Source: a bacterium
Lineage (GTDB): Bacteria > Hydrothermota > Tepidihabitantia > Tepidihabitantales > Tepidihabitantaceae
NCBI GenBank assembly: GCA_035505375.1
Contig: DATJQV010000069.1
Coordinates: 1 to 64,000, forward strand
Direction: 5' to 3'
Length of the DNA: 64,000 bases
The translations under genes were made by a program, and so were the position numbers. This document shows positions 49,374-56,554 of the stretch, one piece after another. The notes beneath the pieces are model-generated. The model saw only the letters and a list, made by a program, of their open reading frames with translations. It ran no database searches and had not been told where the DNA came from. Position 1 is the first letter of the stretch. The number at the start of each line of letters is the position of its first letter.

Positions 49374-49601
49374 TTAGGCCGCTGCAAACTGGCGGACTTC
49401 GACCTGGGTGCTGTTGCGCGCGGTCTGTTCCGCCTCTTTGAGCAGCCGGTCGGCAATGGCCTGCTCGACGTAGTCCTCACCGCAGTTGGGACAGACTTGA
49501 GCCGGAACGCCCTTGAGGACGACCGTGAGGCCGTCGCGTTCCAGCGTGGCAGTGGCCGTTCCCGGCCGGGTCTCGGCTTGTTTGCACACGACGCACTTCA
49601 T
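49374..49601 (-). CDS. YgiT/MqsA-type zinc-finger antitoxin
   Basis: 75 residues. MKCVVCKQAETRPGT and VCPNCGEDYVEQAIADRLLK give two C-x-x-C pairs for zinc, the N-terminal domain of MqsA. The C-terminal HTH of full MqsA is absent. Usually paired with a DUF4258 or MqsR toxin, but here it follows HicA by 6 bases, so it is either orphan or part of a mixed cluster. Confidence 0.75.
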   Translation of the reverse strand: MKCVVCKQAETRPGTATATLERDGLTVVLKGVPAQVCPNCGEDYVEQAIADRLLKEAEQTARNSTQVEVRQFAAA

Positions 49602-49607
49602 AGCACT

Positions 49608-49823
49608 TCAGAGGTCTTCGGGAGTGAGGCCGCTGTGTTTGGCGATTCGGGCCAGCATCCGCGGGCCGATTTCCTCTTGGTCGTGGAAAGCGAACAGGAA
49701 GTCAGGCCAGCCGGGTCGGCTGAGCACGCGCTGAGACGTTCCCGATTGTCGTTTGATGACCCACCCGATGCGAAGCAATCCGGCGAGGACCCGATTGGCC
49801 TTGGTTGAAGGCCAAGCGCTCAT
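49608..49823 (-). CDS. hicA: HicA-family toxin, probable loss of catalytic histidine
   Basis: 71 residues. LLRIGWVIKRQSGTSQRVLS, RPGWPDFLFAFHDQEEIGPR and MLARIAKHSGLTPEDL follow the HicA pattern. HicA needs a histidine in the G-S-x-H/G-S-H position; here it reads GTSQRVL, i.e. Gln in its place. If so the protein binds HicB but cannot cleave mRNA. Stop of hicB overlaps its ATG (ATGA). Confidence 0.75.
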   Translation of the reverse strand: MSAWPSTKANRVLAGLLRIGWVIKRQSGTSQRVLSRPGWPDFLFAFHDQEEIGPRMLARIAKHSGLTPEDL

Positions 49824-50020
49824 GCAGGCACGGCGAATACTTCCCGGAGCGCCGGGATTTCCTCGCCGTGTTCAATTCTGTCGGCAAGAACCCGCAGGGC
49901 CAGCGCCTTGACGTTGGCTATCACCGTCGCCCGGTCCGGACCGTACGCCATGACGCCGGGCAGGTCGGGGACCTCGGCTAGCCAGCGTCCGTCGTCTTCT
50001 CGATCTATCTCAATCTTCAT
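49820..50020 (-). CDS. hicB: HicB-family antitoxin
   Basis: 66 residues, MKIEIDREDDGRWLAEVPDL, PGVMAYGPDRATVIANVKAL, ALRVLADRIEHGEEIP: the degraded-RNase-H fold of HicB without a separate DNA-binding domain. Gene order hicB-hicA with 4-base overlap. It is probably still needed for autoregulation even if the toxin is inactive. Confidence 0.8.
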   Translation of the reverse strand: MKIEIDREDDGRWLAEVPDLPGVMAYGPDRATVIANVKALALRVLADRIEHGEEIPALREVFAVPA

Positions 50021-50051
50021 TCACGCTCCAGTCTCTCGTCGGTGAGCAGCA

Positions 50052-50297
50052 TCAAGACACGGCCGGGGCCAGGGGGTAGACAACGTCGGCGCGCAGGGCC
50101 GCGGCGGCAAAGGAAAGGGCCGCCCTGATCGCATCAGCGGTCAGCCGCGGGTACGCCGTCAGGATATCATCGACCGTTTCGCCCGCTGCGAGCTTTTCGA
50201 GAATCAGCTCGACCGTGATACGCGTACCGGCAATGACCAGCTTCCCCATCATGATGCTCGGGTCGGAAACGATGAGTCTGTCATTGTCGGCCTTCAT
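50052..50297 (-). CDS. DUF433 antitoxin-like protein
   Basis: 81 residues from ATG 50297. IVSDPSIMMGKLVIAGTRIT, VELILEKLAAGETVDDILTA and YPRLTADAIRAALSFAA are DUF433 (a VapB-like winged helix). The usual partner, a DUF5615 PIN-like toxin, should follow; only an 11-codon frame (MLLTDERLERE) lies in the 31-base gap to hicB, so the toxin is missing. Confidence 0.75.
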   Translation of the reverse strand: MKADNDRLIVSDPSIMMGKLVIAGTRITVELILEKLAAGETVDDILTAYPRLTADAIRAALSFAAAALRADVVYPLAPAVS

Positions 50298-50372
50298 GGC
50301 ATTCATCCTGAGTAGAGTATCGCCGGGTTCAAGACGGCTGTCAAGGAAAGTGCGCAGGGACGGCGAGGGGTC

Positions 50373-50456
50373 CAGGGGTCGAGGATTCCAGGATTCCAGC
50401 GGCGGAGGGACTACCGACGAAGTGAGATGTTAGATGAGAGATGTTAGATGGCAGAA
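50373..50456. repeat. 7/8-bp arrays (GATTCCA and GATGTTA families)
   Basis: GGTCCAG/GGTCGAG/GATTCCA/GATTCCA at 50371-50400 and GATGTTA, GATGAGA, GATGTTA, GATGGCA at 50426-50453. Confidence 0.65.
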
Positions 50457-50532
50457 GTGCCAAGGAAAGGGATCGAGAGACCCAGGGACAGAGTGCGCGG
50501 ACGGCGGTGGGCCGAAGGAAGGTCAGGTCGGA

Positions 50533-50619
50533 TCAGGCGCCGGCGACGAATTCCGCAACCGAACGACAGGCTTCACGCATGTCCCAAAGCAGGGCGACGT
50601 CCCGGTCTTCAGGAAGCAT
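50533..50619 (-). pseudogene. Truncated HepT (DUF86)
   Basis: Starts ATG 50619 inside the MNT stop region and reads MLPEDRDVALLWDMREACRS, VAEFVAGA, then TGA: the first 28 residues of a DUF86/HepT-type HEPN protein (normally about 110, continuing YEEFLxDRxxxxAVERxLE). The toxin half of this pair is therefore lost. Confidence 0.65.
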
Positions 50620-50911
50620 ATACGACCTCCGCCGTCGAGAGAATCGCCCGCCGGCGGAACGGGTTGCGCAGGCCGGCACGCTCAACCAGGTCGACTTCCC
50701 GGCCGAAGATGTCCTTAAGGTCCTCACGCAGTTCGACCAACTCAAGCAGGCTGGGATGGACCTCCGTGCCGAACGACACCAGTATGTCGACGTCACTGTC
50801 GGCTCGGAAGTCGTCGCGCAGCACCGAGCCGAACAACGCCAACTCGGCCACGCCGTAGCGCCGGCACAACTCGGCAATCTTCTGTCGGTCAAACCTCAGT
50901 TTCGGACTCAT
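50609..50911 (-). CDS. MntA-type nucleotidyltransferase antitoxin
   Basis: 100 residues. LALFGSVLRDDFRADSDVDI holds G-S-x(2)-R and D-x-D; FGREVDLVERAGLRNPFRRR is the third conserved strand. MntA AMPylates HepT. It overlaps the truncated HepT, so it is an orphan antitoxin. Confidence 0.8.
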   Translation of the reverse strand: MSPKLRFDRQKIAELCRRYGVAELALFGSVLRDDFRADSDVDILVSFGTEVHPSLLELVELREDLKDIFGREVDLVERAGLRNPFRRRAILSTAEVVYAS

Positions 50912-51002
50912 GCCTCAGTGTAGCTATTCATCCGACAGAAGTCAATGTGGGACGAAACAGGCTTGCGCGATCATAGGTTCAGGGGCCGCCTTCGGCGGCA
51001 GT

Positions 51003-51135
51003 GATGAGTGTCCAGATGGCAGAGTGCAGTGGGCAAGAGTTAGTGGTCCAGTGGTCAGGTGGTCGAGTGATCGGCTCTGAGAATCTGTGTTCATCCGTGT
51101 TCATCTGTGGTTAGCCCTCCTGGTGTCTCTGTGTC
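51003..51135. repeat. 8-bp and longer imperfect arrays
   Basis: AGTGGTCC/AGTGGTCA/GGTGGTCG/AGTGATCG at 51040-51070 and a GTGTTCATCCGTGTTCATCT run at about 51087-51108. The rest of 50912-51250 contains no gene. Confidence 0.55.
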
Positions 51136-51250
51136 TTGGTGTAGCTGTCGGTTCCGCCATAGTGGCCGGCGGCTTCCCGCCGGCGGTTGGCCCGCGCGCG
51201 AAGCGAAACGGGCGGGTTGCCCCGCCCGTCTGATTGAAATCCGGCTGGTA

Positions 51251-51571
51251 TTACCAGCGCGTGCCGGAGCCGCTGGAGCGGTCTTGCGAGCGCCCGCCGT
51301 AACCGCCGCGTGAACCGCCCTCAGTGCGCTCGCGCGCAATGTTGATGGTGAGCGGACGGTTGTCCATCGAATGGTTGGCCAGGGCCGCAATCGCGGCGGT
51401 GGCCGCGTCGGCGTTGCTCATCTCCACGAATGCAAATCCCCGGGAACGGTCCGTGAACTTGTCTTTCACTATGCTGACTGACGACACTTCGCCATGCGTC
51501 GAGAAGAGCTGGCGGAGCTGGTCTTCGGTTGCGCTGAAGGGAAGATTCCCTATGAAAACGCGCGTACCCAT
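51251..51571 (-). CDS. RRM-type RNA-binding protein
   Basis: 106 residues. RNP2 VFIGNL at 5-10, RNP1 RGFAFVEM at 44-51, complete single RRM (to about 80), then a Gly/Arg/Ser-rich tail (GGSRGGYGGRSQDRSSGSG). These small bacterial RRM proteins, like cyanobacterial Rbp, bind RNA and are often cold-induced. GGAGG lies 8 bases before the ATG. A strong promoter 160-190 bases upstream gives a long leader, as in cold-shock genes. Confidence 0.85.
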   Translation of the reverse strand: MGTRVFIGNLPFSATEDQLRQLFSTHGEVSSVSIVKDKFTDRSRGFAFVEMSNADAATAAIAALANHSMDNRPLTINIARERTEGGSRGGYGGRSQDRSSGSGTRW

Positions 51572-51731
51572 TATAGAACCTCCGAACTTGTTGTGCTTGG
51601 GAATCGTCTGGATCTAGGAGAGCGGTGAAACGAAGCTCACGAACTCACAGGACCGGAACGGGACACAAGCGGCTGTGGGGCCATGTCTTACATTACGTCG
51701 GCGGCGAGGCCCCGGTTGCGACCGACTGCTG

Positions 51732-51759
51732 ATATTAACCGAAAATTCATCCATGTCAA
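51732..51759 (-). promoter_or_regulatory. Predicted promoter of the RRM gene
   Basis: TTGACA (51754-51759), 16 bases, TAATAT (51732-51737) in a locally AT-rich patch. The transcript would have a leader of about 150 bases before the ATG at 51571. Confidence 0.6.
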
Positions 51760-52034
51760 GTTAAGTTTTGCCAGCGTGAGAGTGCGGACGCCGGATGAAT
51801 CAGAAGTCAGAAACCCGGCATCGGAGCTGCCGAGGTAAGTCGAGAGACAGGATCCGGAGGCGCCAAGCGCCGCGCCGGTCGGCAATGAGTCGAATCAGTA
51901 TCATTCTACGCGCGGCCGAAATCCGTCCTAAGCTACGTAATCTCAAGTCCCTAGCCCCATTTCGCCCAAGATCTCCTCCCCCGCCCGGGGGATTACCCTG
52001 CAGATAGTAGACAGGATTCAGTAGACAGTAGACA

Positions 52035-52290
52035 GGGGGGTTATCTCCACCGCAATTCCCGGATGAACCTCCACCGGAATTCGCCGGGTTGCTTCACCGG
52101 TTGCCCTCCGGTTTGCTCTCAGGGTTAGTCTACCCGTTGCTCCACCGGTTCCTCTCCGGGTTGGTCGGAGCGTTACGGCCCGAGTAAGTCCGTGGGTTCC
52201 CGTCCGGGTTACTCCCGAGGCAGCTCTGACCGTTGCTCTCCGGTTTGCTCGGAGGATTGCTTCCGGAGCTGCCATCTTCGTTGCTCTGCA
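52035..52290. repeat. Degenerate 12-bp tandem array, locus 5
   Basis: About 20 units related to CGGGTTGCTCTC, homologous along its length to the array at 24310-24600 with scattered substitutions and unit-level differences. A short AGTAGACAG repeat (52010-52036) borders it. The remaining part of 51760-52316 holds nothing I recognise. Confidence 0.8.
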
Positions 52291-52316
52291 CGCACTGCGC
52301 GGCGTTCTCGGGTCGG

Positions 52317-52736
52317 TCAGTTGCCGAGGCCCATCTGTCCGCGCCAGCGTTTCTCCATCCGCTGTCGGAGTTTCTCGTCTCCGACCCCCGGTAATGCTCG
52401 GCGCGATTGGTACATCAGGTAGTACTCCTGTCGGGTGAGGCTCGCGATGCTGTCGAGCGCTGTCCGGTCAATCGCCGTGTCCGGCGGCTGCTGGAAGTTC
52501 TGCCAGCTAGATTCCACGGACCATCTGCTTATGTGGTTCTCCAGCCGCCTCATCTCCGGCCGGAAGCTGTCCACGACCACCATCCGGCTCCACGTTGGCG
52601 CGTCCTTCTGGAGCGATGCATAGAAACGGTCCCATTTGTGCAGGCGCTGCCACTGGGCCCAGGCGTAAACGCCCAGCTCCGCCACGTTCCCGGCCAGCGA
52701 AACCACGAGCAGAACCATTACCCATCTCGGTCTCAC
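52317..52736 (-). CDS. Membrane-anchored Spy/CpxP-like protein, copy 2
   Basis: 139 residues with one N-terminal membrane anchor (WVMVLLVVSLAGNVAELGVYAW) and a helical periplasmic domain. It resembles the protein before it in operon in size, anchor and helix pattern (FRPEMRRLENHISRWSVESS, LTRQEYYLMYQSRRALPG). Such small helical proteins near ECF sigma factors (zraP/cnrX/Spy-like) sense metals or envelope stress. ATGA overlap with the upstream gene. Confidence 0.65.
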   Translation of the reverse strand: MRPRWVMVLLVVSLAGNVAELGVYAWAQWQRLHKWDRFYASLQKDAPTWSRMVVVDSFRPEMRRLENHISRWSVESSWQNFQQPPDTAIDRTALDSIASLTRQEYYLMYQSRRALPGVGDEKLRQRMEKRWRGQMGLGN

Positions 52737-53197
52737 CTCGCACCTCCATCTTTCGTGACCCCGCTCGACTCCGCCATGAGCATGGAGTCGAGATACGCCC
52801 GCTCCATCTTCCGCTCGAGCTCGAATTGGTCTTGGCGCAGAAGGCGGGTGGTCCCCCGCTCGAATTCGTGCAGCAACCTGCTCACTTCCCGGTGGGACCT
52901 GGCGATCCGGTCGAGCACGTTACTCACCCGCACGGAGTCCGGGTTCGGTTCTTCGGCAAGAAACCCCAGTTCCTTGGTCGCCGCGCTCATGGTATCGTAC
53001 CATGGCGCACGGGCCTTCTCAAAGTCGGCAAGCGCCCCCCAGACCTGGCGTCTTGTGGTGCCGGGCTTGAAGATCCTGGCCATACTCTGCTGGTCGATCC
53101 GCCAGTCCCGGTACTTCTCCAGACCGTAGAACCCCAGCACGCCGGCATTGACGGCAAGCGACAGCACGAGCAAGAGATAGAGCCATCGATGTTTCAC
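52733..53197 (-). CDS. Membrane-anchored Spy/CpxP-like protein, copy 1
   Basis: 154 residues: anchor WLYLLLVLSLAVNAGVLGFY at 5-24, then helices with VLDRIARSHREVSRLLHEFE and LERKMERAYLDSMLMAESS. CnrX/ZraP-like two-helix hairpin is likely. ATGA overlaps on both sides (with the anti-sigma gene and with the second copy), so the four genes from 54217 are one tightly coupled operon; these proteins probably feed an envelope signal to the anti-sigma factor. Confidence 0.65.
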   Translation of the reverse strand: MKHRWLYLLLVLSLAVNAGVLGFYGLEKYRDWRIDQQSMARIFKPGTTRRQVWGALADFEKARAPWYDTMSAATKELGFLAEEPNPDSVRVSNVLDRIARSHREVSRLLHEFERGTTRLLRQDQFELERKMERAYLDSMLMAESSGVTKDGGAR

Positions 53198-53616
53198 TTG
53201 TCCTCCCCGTTTGGCAATTCAAGGCCGACCTGCGCGAGCCGGTCGGCGAAGCTCTGCTGCGGACCGACCGTCGCGCGGGCGAGCGCGGTCCCGAGCCAGA
53301 CCCCGAGCGCGACCAGCACGACTGCCGCGGCCCTTGCCCAAATCCGGCTCAGCCCGCGCTGTCCGACCGGGGTCGCAATCAACCACGGCCCGGCCTGCAC
53401 CTGGCGCTGTCTGACCCCGGCTATGATGCGGGTCGCAAGATAAGCAGGTACTTCCGGTTTCGGTTCCTGGCGGAGCATTGCGGCGTCGCTCTTCAGCAAC
53501 TCCAGCTCCTGCCTGCAGTTAGCGCACCCGGCCACATGCTCTTCGACTGCCCGGGCTTCGTGTTCGCTCAGGCAGCGGTCGGCCAGGCTTACGAGCTTCT
53601 CTTTATCACACTTCAT
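53194..53616 (-). CDS. Anti-sigma factor with zinc finger
   Basis: 140 residues from ATG 53616. Zinc-binding H-x3-C-x2-C in EEHVAGCANCRQELELL (about 24-40), a linker, one membrane helix AAAVVLVALGVWLGTALARA (about 95-114) and a short outer tail. It holds the ECF sigma factor at the membrane until signalled. Overlaps the sigma gene by 11 bases. Confidence 0.8.
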   Translation of the reverse strand: MKCDKEKLVSLADRCLSEHEARAVEEHVAGCANCRQELELLKSDAAMLRQEPKPEVPAYLATRIIAGVRQRQVQAGPWLIATPVGQRGLSRIWARAAAVVLVALGVWLGTALARATVGPQQSFADRLAQVGLELPNGEDK

Positions 53617-54217
53617 GTTCTTCACATTCGTAGACACACGACTCCCGATTGTCTATCGCCGACGTCCGTGTCAGGTCCCGGGCATGCACGTCCTCAAGCG
53701 CCCGTCTGACTCCAATCCTCGCCCGGTACAGCAGCGAATTCACCGAGGCCGGGCTGCGGCCCATCGCCGCGGCAATCTCTTCGTGGCTCATCTCTTCGTA
53801 GATGGAAAGCACGAGGGCCGAACGCTGGTCTGCGGGCAAAGCCTCGAGCGCGCGGCCGATGCGCTCCGAGAGCAGGCGCTGCCTCAGTGCCTCTTCCGGC
53901 TCATCACGACGCGGAGCCGGTATTTCCTCAGACACCGGGTCCGACGGCTTGCGGCGCGAAAGCCGGTTGATACAGAGATTGGTCGCAATCCGGAACAGCC
54001 AGGTCTTGAAACTCGCCTGACCCCTGAATCCCCTAAGTGCTTCCCATGCCTTGACAAACGCAACCTGAGTCATCTCCTCGGCTTCGGCGCCGTTCCGGCA
54101 CGTCCGATACAGGTAACAGTAGACCGAAACGTGGTGCCGACGGACCAGTTCGTCAAACGCCGACAGGTCCCCGGCCTGCGCCTGCGCGACCAGTTGCCCG
54201 TCATCCATCTCGTTCAC
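53606..54217 (-). CDS. ECF-family RNA polymerase sigma factor
   Basis: 203 residues from GTG 54217 (ATG 54208 possible). Region 2: FDELVRRHHVSVYCYLYRTC and EEMTQVAFVKAWEALRGFRG, WLFRIATNLCINRLSRRK; region 4: LEALPADQRSALVLSIYEEM, SHEEIAAAMGRSPASVNSLL, RARIGVRRAL. First gene of the operon with its anti-sigma and two periplasmic sensors. Regulon unknown. Confidence 0.9.
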   Translation of the reverse strand: MNEMDDGQLVAQAQAGDLSAFDELVRRHHVSVYCYLYRTCRNGAEAEEMTQVAFVKAWEALRGFRGQASFKTWLFRIATNLCINRLSRRKPSDPVSEEIPAPRRDEPEEALRQRLLSERIGRALEALPADQRSALVLSIYEEMSHEEIAAAMGRSPASVNSLLYRARIGVRRALEDVHARDLTRTSAIDNRESCVYECEEHEV

Positions 54218-54391
54218 AATCTAGTAGACACACCACCGCGCCGCATCTCTCGCGGGGACGGACATCCAATCGCGCCGGTAGGGCGCTTCCTTCTCATCGG
54301 CTGCCTCCAGCGGCGACTGCCGGGCGACGTACGGCCCGGAGTTGCCGAGGAAGTCGATGTCGAACCGGCGGAGTCGGCTCATACCGGCTGC

Positions 54392-54421
54392 AAAAAACGC
54401 CCTCCTGGTTAGAGAGGGCGT
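54392..54421 (-). terminator. Rho-independent terminator
   Basis: On the minus strand ACGCCCTC, loop, GAGGGCG then TTTTTT, 20 bases after the lipoprotein stop. Confidence 0.85.
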
Positions 54422-54441
54422 CGAGCCGGGAGCAGCCGTAG

Positions 54442-55065
54442 CTACTTGATGGTAGCCGAGGTGAGTTCCTGGTCGGAAACCGTCTCCGCGTTGCCGACCG
54501 TATGGTCGTAGTAGGTCCTGACCAGTCCGGTGCCATTTGCGAACCACTGGTAAGTGTCAAAGCCGCTGTTGCTCAGTTTCACCTTCCATGCTCCCTTGTA
54601 GGTTCCGGCAGTCACCGTCACGTCTTCCTGGCCGACGACCGTGGCTGTCGAACCGCCCTCAGACCACGTCTGGCCGGCAGCCGGGTCCGAGGTGATCAAG
54701 GGTGTGCCGGTCGTGTCGGTGGTGTCCACGAAGACCCGTATGGTGTCGTTCACCTCGGCCACATAGAGGTAGACGGTCGTGGTGGTGGTCGTGTCGGGCG
54801 TCTTCGTGTGCGTCGAGATGTCCTGCTTGAACTTCACGACCGCTTTGCCGTTTACGAGGGTGGCGTTTTGCAGCGCGGTCAGGACTGTGGTGCCGGTGGA
54901 CGCGGTGTCGAGGCTTCCCGTGGTTCCGGATAGCATGTACGTCGAGAAGTTCCACACGTTACCGACGGTTAAGGGAAACACGGAACCGGCCTTGGAGTTG
55001 CAGCTCGTGCTCAGCAGGGCGACGGCTGCGACCGCCGCGAGGGCATACAGACGTTTCACAGGCAT
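54442..55065 (-). CDS. Lipoprotein of a two-member family, copy 2
   Basis: 207 residues, lipobox STSC near 22. Paralogue of 31218-31853: shared blocks VFPLTVGNVWNFS, SLDTASTGT, VVKFKQD, GSTATVVGQEDVTVTAGTYK, GAWKVKLS, and the C-terminal TSATIK. It lacks the CFVTEV cysteine of copy 1. AAAGGAGGTCCC precedes the ATG. Envelope protein, function unknown. Confidence 0.7.
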   Translation of the reverse strand: MPVKRLYALAAVAAVALLSTSCNSKAGSVFPLTVGNVWNFSTYMLSGTTGSLDTASTGTTVLTALQNATLVNGKAVVKFKQDISTHTKTPDTTTTTTVYLYVAEVNDTIRVFVDTTDTTGTPLITSDPAAGQTWSEGGSTATVVGQEDVTVTAGTYKGAWKVKLSNSGFDTYQWFANGTGLVRTYYDHTVGNAETVSDQELTSATIK

Positions 55066-55143
55066 GGGACCTCCTTTGGGGGAAGTGTAACGAGTGCTGG
55101 TGTGATGTCAAGCCTGAGTGCCGGCCGGTCGGCCGCGGGGCGA

Positions 55144-56553
55144 CTATTCGCCCAGATACGGCGCGGGATTGTGCAGGAAATCGGTGGTGACGGTCAGCAG
55201 GACCTTGATGCCGGTGGGCAGCACGGCTTCGTCCATATCGAAACGGTCGGAGTGGTTCATGGCGGTGATGCCGCGAGCGGGGTTGCCGCCGCCGAGGAAC
55301 AGGAACATGCCCGGAACGCGCTCGACGTAGCAGGCGAAATCCTCGCCGCCGAGGTTCGGCTCCATGTCGTCGTCAACGCTCGCAAAATGCGCCTTCAGGA
55401 CCTCGGCCGCGTGCTTCGTAAACACCGGGTTGTTGACCAGCGGCGGGTAGGCGGGTTCCGCGTCAAGTGTGTAGCTGGGAGGCCGGGGACAGGCCGACGA
55501 AGCGCCTGCGTCGGACTCGGCGCGGGTCTGTCCCCAAGTCTGCGTGGTACCTTCCCCATTTTCGCGGCCATAGACGAGCATCAGGCCGTCGAGATTTGAC
55601 CGGATGGCAGCGGCGATTGTTTCCGAGTCGCGCACGTCATAGGCCCGGAATGTTCCAACAACCTTGGCCTCGCCCGGAGTCTGGTTATGCTGCATGCCGG
55701 AATGGACCTCCCCGAATCCGAGCACGTAACGCGAGTTGGGGCTGAGCCGCTGACGAATGTCGGTCTGGATCGTGCTGATGAAGCGGGCTGCAATCTGTAT
55801 GGGGTCAATGTTGTCTTGCGGGCACATGTGATGTCCGGGCTTGCCCTTGATGGTCACCTTGAATGTGCGGGTCGCGGCCATGAACGGCCCGGCACGGAAT
55901 CCGATTCGCGACAGCGGCATGTTTCCGAAGATGTGGACCGCGATGATTGCATCGACGTCGTCCAGACAGCCTGCCTCGATCATCCGGCCCGCGCCTCCCG
56001 GCGGCACTTCCTCGGCCGGCTGGAAGATGAGCCGGACGTTGCCCGCGAGCTTGTCCCGGTGTTCCTGCAGCCAGCGCGCCGCGCCCAAGAGAATCGCCAT
56101 GTGCCCGTCATGTCCGCAGGCATGCATCACGCCCGCGTTCTCCGAACGGTAATCGCGGTTCAGACTGGTTTCGGCCTCCTGAATCCGGAGCGCGTCCATG
56201 TCGGCACGGAGCGCGATACGACGCGACCGACTAACCACGGATGGACACTGATGAACACAGATGGCTTTGTCGGGGACATCTGCCCGGTTATCCGTGTTGG
56301 CCCCCGAGGCCCCTGTCAGGCAGTGCATCGGTGGTTCATCTGTCCTTCCGGTTCCATTGCCGCGGATGTCGGCAATCACGCCGGTCTGGCCTGCCCGACG
56401 ATTCTCGATGCCAAGCCCGTTCAATATTTCCACGATCTTGTCCTGCGTCTTGTGTTCATCGAAGCTCGGCTCCGGATGGTGGTGGAACCAGCGCCTGAGA
56501 TTCCTAACCCAGGAGACAAGGCTGTCGTCAAGCTCTATCATTTCCGCCGCCAT
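55144..56553 (-). CDS. M20 amidohydrolase/peptidase with two in-frame insertions
   Basis: 469 residues from ATG 56553, one base after the Fpg-like stop. M20D core: LRADMDAL, GVMHACGHDGHMAILLGAAR (metal ligands), LIFQPAEEVPPGGAGRMIEA (catalytic EE), HIFGNMPLSRIG, GGEDFACYVERVPGMFLFLG and HSDRFDMDEAVL. It hydrolyses N-acyl amino acids, hippurate-like amides or dipeptides. Two stretches do not belong to the family: about 43 residues before RRIALRAD (68-110) and about 30 before SYTLDAEPAYPP (around 330-358). Both match intergenic repeat types of this genome. Whether the enzyme still works is not known. Confidence 0.85.
   Translation of the reverse strand: MAAEMIELDDSLVSWVRNLRRWFHHHPEPSFDEHKTQDKIVEILNGLGIENRRAGQTGVIADIRGNGTGRTDEPPMHCLTGASGANTDNRADVPDKAICVHQCPSVVSRSRRIALRADMDALRIQEAETSLNRDYRSENAGVMHACGHDGHMAILLGAARWLQEHRDKLAGNVRLIFQPAEEVPPGGAGRMIEAGCLDDVDAIIAVHIFGNMPLSRIGFRAGPFMAATRTFKVTIKGKPGHHMCPQDNIDPIQIAARFISTIQTDIRQRLSPNSRYVLGFGEVHSGMQHNQTPGEAKVVGTFRAYDVRDSETIAAAIRSNLDGLMLVYGRENGEGTTQTWGQTRAESDAGASSACPRPPSYTLDAEPAYPPLVNNPVFTKHAAEVLKAHFASVDDDMEPNLGGEDFACYVERVPGMFLFLGGGNPARGITAMNHSDRFDMDEAVLPTGIKVLLTVTTDFLHNPAPYLGE
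55485..55535. repeat. Palindromic insert within the M20 gene
   Basis: GGGGACAG ... CTGTCCCC with an inner CCGACG/CGTCGG stem (51 bases), in frame in the M20 peptidase where the family has no extra residues. Confidence 0.7.
56224..56352. repeat. Intergenic-type sequence inserted in the M20 gene
   Basis: About 129 bases in frame containing AACCACGGATGGACACTGAT, a word also found between genes near 25.90, 51.09 and 58.35 kb. It adds about 43 residues before the RRIALRADMDAL motif. Confidence 0.65.
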
Positions 56554-56554
56554 C

